A stretch of 64,000 nt of DNA from NCBI GenBank assembly GCA_949358305.1, contig OX442319.1, forward strand, positions 14,074,001 to 14,138,000, written 5' to 3'. The translations under genes and the position numbers were made by a program. Origin of the DNA: Strigamia acuminata (taxonomy: Eukaryota; Arthropoda; Chilopoda; Geophilomorpha; Linotaeniidae). Below, in pieces: positions 45,414 through 56,096 of this stretch (positions are counted from its first letter, which is position 1; the number at the start of each line of letters is the position of its first letter). Below the pieces are notes generated by a model. The model had not been told where the DNA came from and ran no database searches. It saw only the letters and a program-made list of their open reading frames with translations.

Positions 45414-48030
45414 TCACTCCGTACACCTCCTACTACTTCCACTACTACTCTTATGTCCCTTGTAATGCTTCTTGCACTTGTGTTTACTCTCCTCCCTCTC
45501 CTCCTTATGCCTCTTATGATGCTTCCTGTGCTTCTTGTGCTTCTTATGCCTCCTCCTCTCTTCGCCCGTCCTCTCCCTCTGCATCGTCCCCCCGGACCCA
45601 TTCACCACCCACTTATACTTCAAATTCTCCGGACAAACGATTTTCGAGCGAAACCTCGGCAGATCCTCGTCGTCCGAGCTCGAGTCGTCGAACAAAACTA
45701 TCCTCGACTCCTTCCTCGAGCCCTCGCTGTCACTCGACGAAATAAGGTCCACGACCACCGGCGTCCGGCTGCCCCTCGCCCTTCCCTCGCAGATTATCAC
45801 GCAGTCGTCGTCCTCCGGGCCCGATTCGGCCCCCAAGAACCGACTATCGCCCACCCCGCTCGGCCCCGGCTGCGGCGAACTCGAGTTCCCACCAACTCGC
45901 GGCGCGTCCACCACTTCCGCTCGCGAGGCCACCCCCTCGAGGAAGTTCTTCACCTTCTGCAGCGCCGATTCGTCGGGTAAAACGTCGAAAAATGCACTTT
46001 CCGGCCGACTTTCGGGCGATAACGTGATGATCTCCGATTCGGGGCCCTGACCGGACGGCCCGGGCTCGTCGTAGACCGCGTTCTGGTCGTACGTGTACAG
46101 ATCCCACGGGGAGCGTGCGAAATGGAACAGTTCGTGCACAAAGTGGTCGGTACGGTGCAGCGTGTAGGGACGCACGTGGATGGCGAACTCGGGGCTGCGG
46201 ATCGAGAAGCGACGGATGAGCGACAAAACCAGTTCCATGACGAACGCCAGGCGGCTCTCCTGGTGCTCGAGGACCACGAGCAGCTCCCTGTTGAGCCACG
46301 GGATGAGGCGGTGCGCGCACGCCGGGTTCTGGCGGAAAAAGTCGGGCGATGTGGAGCGGACTCGGCCGATGCCTTGTTGCTCGAGCGGGCGCACGCGGAG
46401 GCCGCGGCGGTAGACGTCGCGGCGCGAGGCCGTGGCGGGGCTGTGTTGGTGGTGGGAGAAGAAGGGGGGCATGGGCGGTGGGTGGGATTGGGTGAGGAGC
46501 ATGTCGCCGATGGCGAGGAGGCGGCGCCGTTCGGGGGTCAGGGTGGAACGGTAGCGGAAACGGCGCGAGTCATGTTGTCGTTTCGGCGTTTGGCCCGGGC
46601 GCAAGTGGTATTGGTCGTAGTCTTCGATGGAGCGCACGTTGTGGATGATGCTCTTGAACGATTGCTTGCACAGGGGACATTCGGCTTTCACCTGAAATAC
46701 AACAATTACGAACTTTTAGTCGGATAAATAAAATAAATAAAATTCTAGCAGTTTTACTCCTTTTATGCCCATGCAAAGTGTTTTGTAACGTGTAAAAATA
46801 CATTTTGTATTTTAAAATAAATTTGTATATACGTTAAAATAAATTTATCCACCTTAAACTGAATTTACAGACGTTCAAATGATTTTTTACACCTCGAAAT
46901 TAATTTGTACACCTTAAAATGAATTTATACACGCTAAAATGCATTTTACGGCGTTTAAATCAATTTGTACATGTTAAAATAAATTTGTGTACCTTAAAAT
47001 AAATTTATACATGTTCAAATAAATTTGTACACGTTAAAATGAATTAATATATACGTTAAAATGAATCTATATACATTAAAACAAATATTTACACGTTAAT
47101 ATACATTTATATACGTCAAAATACATTTAAATACGCTGAAATGCATTCATACACCATAAAATACATTTCTACTCGCTAAAATAAATTTCTACACGTTATA
47201 ATGAATTTCTACACGTTAAAATAAATTTCTACACGTTAAAATAAATTTCTACACGTTAAAATTTCTACACATTAATATACATTTAAACACGTAAAAATCC
47301 ATTTAAACACGTAAAAATCCATTTAAACACGTAAAAATCCATTTAAACACGTAAAAATCCATTTAAACACGTAAAAATCCATTTAAACACGTAAAAATCC
47401 ATTTAAACACGTAAAAATCCATTTAAACACGTAAAAATCCATTTAAACACGTAAAAATCCATTTAAACACGTAAAAATCCATTTAAACACGTAAAAATCC
47501 ATTTAAACACGTAAAAATCCATTTAAACACGTAAAAATCCATTTAAACACGTAAGAATCCATTTAAACACGTAAAAATCCATTTAAACACGTAAAAATCC
47601 ATTTAAACACGTAAAATCCCATTCAAACACGTTAAAATACATTTACACTCGTTAAAATGCATTTTACGATGCTAAAATCAATTTTAAAAGAAATCAAACT
47701 CTTTTACAGATATTAAAACAAATTCATAGACCTTAAAAAAATTCATACGTATTGACAACGTTTTCACGTCGCGAAGCTCGCACTACTTACTTTGGACCAC
47801 TCCAGCAAACACGTGAAACAAAACTGATGAAAACAACTGTCGGTGAACGACTTATTCTCCAATTTGCCCAAACAAATCGCACAGCCCGAATCGGGCGAGT
47901 CGCGATCGCCTTTTTTACTTCCCGTCGAACTCGACGCGTCCGTCTCCGAGGCCGTCTTCGGCGAATTGCTGCCCGCATCGTCCAAACTTTGGTGCGGAGT
48001 GTCCCACCTGCTGTGCTTCACGCCCGCCAT
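45414..48030 (-). CDS. TOPORS: Topors-like RING E3 ubiquitin/SUMO ligase
   Basis: Nuclear E3 ligase with both ubiquitin and SUMO activity; binds topoisomerase I and p53 in vertebrates. Two exons: 47791-48030 and 45414-46691; 505 residues. The RING finger spans the intron: CAICLGKLENKSFTDSCFHQ, FCFTCLLEWSK and VKAECPLCKQSF, followed by the Topors-specific IIHNVRSIEDYDQYHLRP. The central part (LIPWLNRELLVVLEHQESRL, FVMELVLSLIRRFSIRSPEF) matches the conserved Topors domain. An acidic Ser-rich stretch (VVDLISSSDSEGS, VLFDDSSSDDED) is a possible SUMO-interacting region. The C-terminus is a His/Lys/Arg tract (HKKHKKHRKHHKRHK), then GSSRRCTE. About half the length of fly or human Topors, the difference being in the C-terminal RS region. 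The 1.1-kb intron is largely repeat. Confidence 0.93.
46780..47640. repeat. Minisatellites filling the Topors intron
   Basis: 46800-47280 has degenerate 19-20-bp units like ACACGTTAAAATAAATTTCT. 47280-47630 has about seventeen almost identical copies of the 20-bp unit ATTTAAACACGTAAAAATCC. The homogeneous block sits next to the degenerate one and clearly derives from it. Confidence 0.95.
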
Positions 48031-50486
48031 TGCGAAATTCTGAAATTAGCACGAAAAAATTACTAATCTGAAGGAATTTACGCTTTCGCGTCGCTTTTTC
48101 ACCATAAACTGGATCGTCGATCGAAGGCTAGGTACATCGACGTGTTATTATGTGTTTGGGAACGTTGGGTAGACGTTGGATGACGCACACGACGTGAATG
48201 GGTCGAAATGTAGTTGGGAAAATAGTTGGCTAGTTGGCCTCCATTACGCTCACGACGCTCGACTAGCGCGCGGACGAATTTTTTGGATTGTTGTGATCGA
48301 GCGGTTAGGGAGAGGATGGAACTGTGGGTTAACGACGGGTGTATGGAAAAGGCGAATTGATGGAATATGCGCCACGTGATCACGTGCTGCTCTCTGATTA
48401 CGTAATTCGACGTCATCGCACGATCAGAACATGGGCTTTCTTCTTCATCGGAGGTTTGGGTTTACGAGCTCCGGTTTGTTCCGATTTTTTCTTCGATTTG
48501 TCGATAATAATGTCGACATTTGTCTGCAAACTGTATTGCGAGACGTGTTTAAGTTTCTATCATTTCATTTGATGCGCTCGGTAACAAATTCCAATTTACA
48601 TCTCTCCAGATATTCTCTCGAACGAACTCCAACATGGCGCTGTTCGGGTGTTTTTAGTGAACTTAATGGCGGCTGTTGTTTTCCGTTGGTTCTTTGTTGG
48701 TTCTTTGTTGTGGTCCGCGCACTTTAATTTTGTCTTCCAAGAAAATATACATGCCAAAAATCATGTTGGAATAGATTTTTATTGACTTGTGTGAATTGTA
48801 AGCCTGCATTTTTTAAGTGTGGCATTTTCATCAACATTTGTCAGTATTTTTCGAATATTTTTGCATGACAGCAGTCGTTAGGCTTAGCAACTTCGAAAAT
48901 GGCGCCGTTGCTCTGATGTCTGCATTTCACAAAAATTGGCATTTTCATTTAATATTTGTTAATATTTTGTAAATATTTCAATATATTTTGGGTGTGACTG
49001 GAAGAAATGAGAAACTGTTCTTGTCTGTTCATATTTTGATTTCTTTCCACAGTTTGGCTGAAATGTTGAGACATGCAGGGAACATTTAATTGGGCTAGTG
49101 TTGTGAATCCATCCTTTTATTTATTTGCACCAAAACATGGGAGATTTAGCTCTAATTGCAATTGATTTTTAAGTTTTTTGGGTTGTCATCAAATGAAACT
49201 ACAAGGTCCTGCACGAGCGTACGGCCACTTGCTGGTCAAGATTCGCGTCATGGAACCAGCTAATCCATGAATACCCTCACTCCAATTAAACATTATTGCC
49301 ATACACATCCTTGATTATGAATATTCCTTCTGTCAGAGGCAGAAAAGCCTTCACTTGGTGCGTGACCTTATCTCAATACTGAAGGTGCGACATCATCTAC
49401 CTTGATCGTAATACTACTTCCCTTTTCTTTGAGCCTCTTGAAATTCTCTTCCCGAGAAACACTTGGCATTATCTGCAATCATCCCGCAAGGGTATCCCAA
49501 CTTGCAGACTGCTCTTCTAAAGGCAAACAAAGTCGTTCCGGTGCTATCTTTAACTGGACGTAACTCCACCATTCCCGAAAGTGAGTCCTAAGACTATGAA
49601 TGTACAGGGTCTTCACTTTAAAAACATCACTTGTTCAATGAAAAACTATTAGAAAATCGAATTTTTATGTTTACAATTGGTGCTGAGGCAACATTGTGCC
49701 ACTGTTGCTGACAAGCTGGTTGATTTTTGGCTGACCAAGCATTCCTGGCACTGTTCATATTCCCGATTTTCATACTAATTCAGATACTTTTGTTACCATT
49801 TCTGCATGATGCCTAGCTTATTCGAATTAGGTTAGGTTAGGTTAGGTCTACGTAAATTCTGTTATTTAGTTATTGATTTTTCTTCTATGTATTCAGTGCT
49901 GCATGGAATGGTTTTCTGTATCCTTATTGGCTAACGCCAGTTGTATGTGTTCTTGTTATATTTTGAGGGGTCTATTTTAGTCCAGTTACTTCTTGGCCAT
50001 AAGCAAATGGTCAAGTGTTTTCTGGTGGTCATTTTAACATTTTTGTTCATCTTTGGAATATTTACTTAACTTAAGAATTCCAGTGTGCCATTGGAAAGAG
50101 GTTTCAAATGACTACGTTCATGTGTAACAAACTTACAACTTGATGAGCAGTAACTTATTTGAACCCTTTTGTTTCTCTTCTTAATTTTATCCGTTGTTAA
50201 GCGGCACTCACACCTTTGCATTATCAACACCCATTAAACCAGATGTGTTTTTACTAGCTCCTCTTGTTTTATTCTTGAAGCAATGTGGTGTGAGTAGACA
50301 CCTTATCTTCCCACCGAGGATTGCTGACACTTCTGAATATGAATTAGAAAAGTTAAACTCTACTGACAGTATTAAATATCTTATTAAAAAACACAAACTT
50401 TGAATTAGACAGAGAACAACAGACAAAAAACTCCAGGCTGTTAGCAACACCCATGTTGCTTGCAACATCACTATCTATAGTTTATA
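48031..50486. other. Gene-poor interval upstream of Topors
   Basis: 48040-48720 is presumably the Topors promoter and possibly another leader (AACATGGCGC, TTAATGGCGG near 48630-48670). 49200-49620 is of balanced composition but has no exon I can defend. 49827-49846 is four TTAGG units. A 69-codon frame at 50194-50403 has no recognised motif. Confidence 0.4.
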
Positions 50487-51251
50487 CAGGGTGTCCTAAA
50501 AGTCTGGTTCCCTCCAAATATTTCCTGAGCAATTGCATCTAGGCCAACTTTGATGAAGCGATCGTATAGGAAGTTGGGTGAGAGCAATCCAATGACGTCA
50601 TCAAATTTGACCTTGTAGGTCATTTTCAAGGTCATTCATTTGCTAACTTCTAAACCAATCAGGTTAGAGCAAAAAAGTCAATTACAAAGTTGTAGAGCAC
50701 CATCAAATTAGTACTATCCAATTGATATTAGTCATCTTAAGTTAAATGTTTTCCTTTTAAAAAGGAGACAAATCAGCTGAAATAAAGTCAGCCATTGTGA
50801 CAAAACTTAAATTTCTATTAGAAAAATACTGAATTACTTAAATAAACGTATTCAAATGTGCATTATTATGCAAGTAAACAAGAAAAATCACTGCCTCTTT
50901 TAATGCCTCAATAATTATTTTATCACAAGAATAAAAAATTTCACTTTGCAGATTTTTTTTTCTGATTTGCCTTCTTTTTAAAAAGAAAACATTTAACTTA
51001 AGATGACTAATATCAATTGGATAGTACTAATTTGATGGTGCTCTACAACTTTGTAATTGACTTTTTTGCTCTAACCTGATTGGTTTAGAAGTTAGCAAGT
51101 GAATGACCTTGAAAATGACCTTCAAGGTCAAATTTGATGACGTCATTGGATTGCTCTCACCCAACTTCCTATACGATTGCTTCATCAAAGTTGGCCTAGA
51201 TGCAATTGCTCAGGAAATATTTGGAGGGAACCAGACTTTTAGGACACCCTG
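50487..51251. mobile_element. Mariner-like non-autonomous element with very long inverted repeats
   Basis: CAGGGTGTCCTAAAAGTCTG at the left and its complement at the right, with TA on both flanks. The inverted arms run about 270-290 bp each with few mismatches, leaving an AT-rich centre of roughly 200 bp. No ORF. Related truncated ends begin at about 51881 and 56884. Confidence 0.92.
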
Positions 51252-54200
51252 TATATTAATCCTATCTTTCAAAAATATATTAATGTTTTAATCTTTTCAA
51301 TCAAATGCAATAATTTCCGTGGTCTTATTGCTTTTGACAAGATATCAGCTAGCGTCTGCCTTTGTAGCTAGATATTCCGAGGATTTTTCTGGTGTGACTG
51401 ATAGTAATAACAGTGTCTGGGGATGAGTTACACTCAACAATGGCAGATTAGGATTTGCCCTTTAGCTACAATTCCCACACTGGAATTCCGCCTGGATACT
51501 GGTCGTTTTTCGCGTTTACCCAGTTTGTAATGCGAACGTTCTCGTCTGTGGTGTAATGATAAACGCTTGTACGAGAGGTTCTCCTTTATTTCACAATACT
51601 ACAGCCATCTAACGAAATAATCGATTATTTTCCACAAATAAAATCTACACTATATACTAACTTAAACAAATCCATGAAAGTTGAAATTGAAATTGCAAGA
51701 TAGGTATATACACCACAAGCTGGCAAGAGAGCTGGAACGTTAAAATGTTCCAGCCAAAATCTGAAATTAATTCTAACAGGCAGTCAGTGTAATTCAAACT
51801 GATTATCAGCAAAAATATTTTAAACAGCTTTAGCACATGGTAAATATTACGACAACACGACCAAGTTGTGTAGAATATACAGGGTGGTGCAGAAAGTCTG
51901 TATGAATAAAACCCTCCTTATGTCCTTATGTCCTTTGTAGTCAAAATCCACGTTAACATGTTGGGCTTCTGTTTAGAGCGGTTTTCAGTTTGCTGCGTTG
52001 ATTTTTCCTACTGCGGACTTTTCAAACAAAAAATAAAATTAAAATCTAAAAATATCCCATGAAAAATTACTTGGAAATGAAATTGGTCCGTATGACATTC
52101 TGGACAATAGGCTGTTGGCGTTACAAAATATTGTTCAACTCACGCCTACAAATTTTTAGTTAGGTTGAATTGTCTTGAGATATAAATTATTATTATCAAA
52201 TATAAAATAAATTGTAAAATTATTTTAACTTACTGAATTGTATGATCAAACGAGAATTTTAAGACTTGTGAATCTATCTTGAAGTGTGAATCTATCTTGA
52301 AGGTAAGTCTACAATAACAAAGGGTGTGCAATTAGAAGATATAGGGAATCAGCGTTTCTGCTAATGGCTGCAAGAGGGATTGCCATTGGTTTCATGCTAC
52401 CTTCTGGGGTTGTCAAGAAAATTAGGATCTATTCTAAAATGAAAAAGCTTTCCATTGCATTTCACCAGTGGCGGATCTAGCACCCGGCTATCGGGGCTTG
52501 AGCCCCGGGCCCCCAAATTCTAGGGGGCCCCCGAAAAGTTAGATCCGCCCCTGCATTTCACATTAACGCAGGGGGTTTTCAAACATTAAATTAATCCTGG
52601 TGAACAAATGTACAAAGGTGTTTGGGATAAATCAATTTGGCTGTGTCAACCAGGCACTAAGGAATAAGTCATATCAGTTGAATAAAAATGAAAAAGAAAG
52701 TCATAAATAAATAAATGAAATTAATAATATAAGCACTGCAAGCGAGTGGAGAAAGACGAAAACGAGGTGTGATGCCTGAAATAAGAAAAACACGAGAGGA
52801 AATAAAAAAGAAATTTAACTTTGGAAAAAACAAAATCATCAAATTCATATTCACCTCAGGAATATCCTCTTGGTTTATTAAAAAAGAAATGGGCACACAA
52901 AATTACATGACAGCAATAACTGACCACACGTAGGTTTCTGATGACATGAGCATAGTCAACTATGCCAAAGATAATACTTTTTTGTCAATATTCTTGTTGG
53001 CAGGCCCAGGGGAGCATAAAAACAAGTTAGTGAATTGTTGCTCTACTCTTGCTAATGTTGCCTCCGCAATTGTTAGAATCCAAGTGTTACTATTAAAATT
53101 TCCGTCTAGGCCTAATGCTGCATGGTCAGGCCTATCCCAGACATATGACCCCTGCTAGTACAAAATGCATGGCGGCAACTAGGCCAAAATTTTAAATTAA
53201 TTATAATCCATAAATAACCCAGTCTCCTCGCTCTCCCCTTTGCCAGATGAGAAATTTGCCTCTAGGGGCCCCAAAATCATTCATTTTGCAATTTGGTTGA
53301 AAAAAATGAATTTTTAGACAAAGGTAAACAAATTCGATGCAAACGCTGCACTTTTTCACAAAATGCACAATTTAGTTCACAGCATTCGAAAAATAAAAAA
53401 ACTCGCCTGCCAGTCCACAATTTTACTTTTCTTGCCAACATCTACTTAAATACAAATAAAAACAAACCCATAGATATTTTAAACCGAGGTCACTTGAAGT
53501 GCTCGATGTCCGTGTGATGTAGTTTCTGTGGACAATGAGCGTCGAAGGAGAATCGATTGGTGCGCCCCGTTGCGAGTGCACAGTCGCGGCAATCACCACG
53601 AACGAGTCTTCGCATACACATAGGACGACAAGGGTTAACTTACAGCACTTACAAGTACTGTTGAGTCGTGACGAGTACGAGCTGGCGATGGCTGCATGTG
53701 GCTGGTGGCCCAGGACATGGTGCGTAAACGGCAAAACTGAGTCGAGGTGCAAAGGGAAAGAAAGGGCGGCCGGACATGGTAATGGGCTATATGGCTTCTG
53801 CTGTGCAGCCTGACGCCATCCTAGTCAAACATGTTTGCGATTGCATGCCAACTCCAGCAAGTGACCAGTAACTCGGTCTGTTTTACTCAATAAGTATTAA
53901 GATCAACGTGGCCACACACTCCTGGGAGGTGAGTTGCAGTGCATAGCTTAAAAACGCAAACTTACCAGCCCTAACGGGGGATTGTAACTATAGACTTTGA
54001 CCGGTATCGGTATCGGCTAGCGGCCGATATTTCGGTATTCACCGGTATTGACATCTGTCATTAAAAAATAGCTCTTTCCTAAAGCCATTTATAGGCAGCA
54101 TAAGTTCTCTTCACTGATGGGTGACTCAAGCACTGGCGATAAGTTAAGCCTGACTGACAAATGACAAAAAGGGTTTGGGATAAATCCATTCGGCTTGTGA

Positions 54201-54589
54201 CGGAAAAAGGAAGTAACGTGAAACATAGGGCTAACCTTCAGCACAGTCTGGGCATTTATGATGCTGAAATATAATTTGGGAGAGGCCGAAATAAGGGCAC
54301 TGAGAAAATGACTTAGAGATAAAAAAGAAGCACTTACAAGTAAACATGTGACATTAGCAATACCGGTATCTGACTTTGTAACCAATGAGATAAAAGAAAA
54401 AAAAATACTCCGTAATAGATTGACATGGCGCACCCATCTGCGCACTACTTCACTGTGGGGCTATTGGGACCTTGTTGTATTCTGGTCTATTGATCGCTGA
54501 AAGAAGGACCCTGATTAAAAAATATGTTTTTGTACAAATTTCTAGTATTGTCTCGGGATACATGTTTTGTTTATGGAAACAACCCAAGA
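51252..54589. other. Gene-poor interval with repeat fragments
   Basis: 51881-51960 starts with CAGGGTGGTGCAGAAAGTCT, a mariner-type end without a partner. 52466-52553 is a hAT miniature element. 52620-52900 and 54170-54430 share GTTTGGGATAAATC and may be decayed copies of one element. 53500-53820 is a GC-richer patch with overlapping frames on both strands (plus 53535-53813; minus 53423-53752), possibly a first exon or promoter; no motif is recognised. Confidence 0.4.
52466..52553. mobile_element. hAT-type miniature transposon, 88 bp
   Basis: CAGTGGCGGATCTAG at the left and the complement of AGATCCGCCCCTG at the right, flanked exactly by the 8-bp CATTTCAC (52458-52465 and 52554-52561). Confidence 0.95.
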
Positions 54590-55050
54590 GAGCACACAGT
54601 TGGGATTGATATAATCTTTATTGATAGTTGTCTAGGGGTTGCGCATTCTCACCGCGTTATCGCTTAGGTCACTGGGTTGCCTTGCAGCAACCCAGCCCAG
54701 TCAAACACTGACCACGTAGTCAAAGACCACTTGGGCAGCATGGTCTGTTATCATTGCCTGCCGCGCATTACAGCATGGCGATCGAGTCGCCTCAAGCCAT
54801 TTCGGACTTGGGAGCGATCTTGCCTCTTGTTGTGATGACAGTCACCATCGTCACCTTCTCTCTAGAATTCTCACAACTAGTCAGCATGAACTGTCTCCAA
54901 GATGGCAATCAAGCCAAAAAGAGACCTTTCAGAATCCTTTGTCCTGATTGGTTGGTTGCAATCAGGACTCAGCTCCAACGATACGTCGTAGGAGCTGCTG
55001 AGGATCCTCTACTTAATGTCGCCAGTGCTGTGGTACATGAGTTTGACAAA
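54590..55050 (-). mobile_element. LTR-like fragment
   Basis: Resembles 4123-4595 along most of its length: TTGGGATTGATATAATCTTT, GTCTAGGGGTTG, CTGACCACGTAG, CGCCTCAAGCCATTTC. On the minus strand it contains AATAAAG followed by CCCAACTGTGTGCTC, as near an LTR poly(A) site. Ends not resolved; the right side runs into the minisatellite at 55035. Confidence 0.55.
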
Positions 55051-55965
55051 GTTAAAATGACACGAGTTTGACAAAGTTAAAATGACACGAGTTTGACAAA
55101 TTTAAAATGACACGAGTTTGACAAAGTTAAAATGACACGAGTTTGACAAAGTTAAAATGACACGAGTTTGACAAAGTTAAAATGATATACACGAGTTTGA
55201 CAAAGTTAAAATGATATACACGAGTTTGACAAAGTTAAAATGATATACACGAGTTTGACAAGTTAAAATGATATACACCAGTTTGACAAAGTTAAAATGA
55301 TATACACGAGTTTGACAAAGTTAAAATGATATACACGAGTTTGACAAAGTTAAAATGATATACACGAGTTTGACAAAGTTAAAATGATATACACGAGTTT
55401 GACAAAGTTAAAATGATATACACGAGTTTGACAAAGTTAAAATGACACGAGTTTGACAAAGTTAAAATGATATACACGAGTTTGACAAAGTTAAAATGAT
55501 ATACACGAGTTTGACAAAGTTAAAATGATATACACGAGTTTGACAAAGTTAAAATGATATACACGAGTTTGACAAAGTTAAAATGATATACACGAGTTTG
55601 ACAAAGTTAAAATGATATACACCAGTTTGACAAAGTTAAAATGATATACACGAGTTTGACAAAGTTAAAATGATATACACGAGTTTGACAAAGTTAAAAT
55701 GACACGAGTTTGACAAAGTTAAAATGATATACACGAGTTTGACAAAGTTAAAATGATATACACGAGTTTGACAAAGTTAAAATGATATACACGAGTTTGA
55801 CAAAGTTAAAATGATATACACGAGTTTGACAAAGTTAAAATGATATACACGAGTTTGACAAAGTTAAAATGATATACACGAGTTTGACAAAGTTAAAATG
55901 ATATACACGAGTTTGACAAAGTTAAAATGATATACACGAGTTTGACAAAGTTAAAATGGCACATC
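55035..55965. repeat. 25/29-bp minisatellite, about 33 units
   Basis: Unit CACGAGTTTGACAAAGTTAA plus AATGA (25 bp) or AATGATATA (29 bp). The 25-bp form makes up the left edge and appears singly at about 55446 and 55705; the 29-bp form dominates. Units CACCAGTTTG mark two positions (55275, 55621), suggesting an internal duplication of a multi-unit block. It lies just 3' of the DEG/ENaC gene. Confidence 0.95.
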
Positions 55966-56096
55966 AGTTTTTAAATGATAAAATTTTACAATCGCTTGTT
56001 TTGTATTTGCTTGTGTTTATAAAGGTTAAAAGATTTAAGTAAACATCTTTATAATTTAGGAGAAATAGCAGAAAGCATTTTCCGATTATAATTCTG

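Noticed and set aside
45408-46727. Several frames of 140-200 codons opposite Topors exon 2
   Set aside because: Shadows of the long GC-rich coding exon.
49200-49620. Possible decayed exon of balanced composition
   Set aside because: No frame longer than chance, no splice sites that fit, and no motif.
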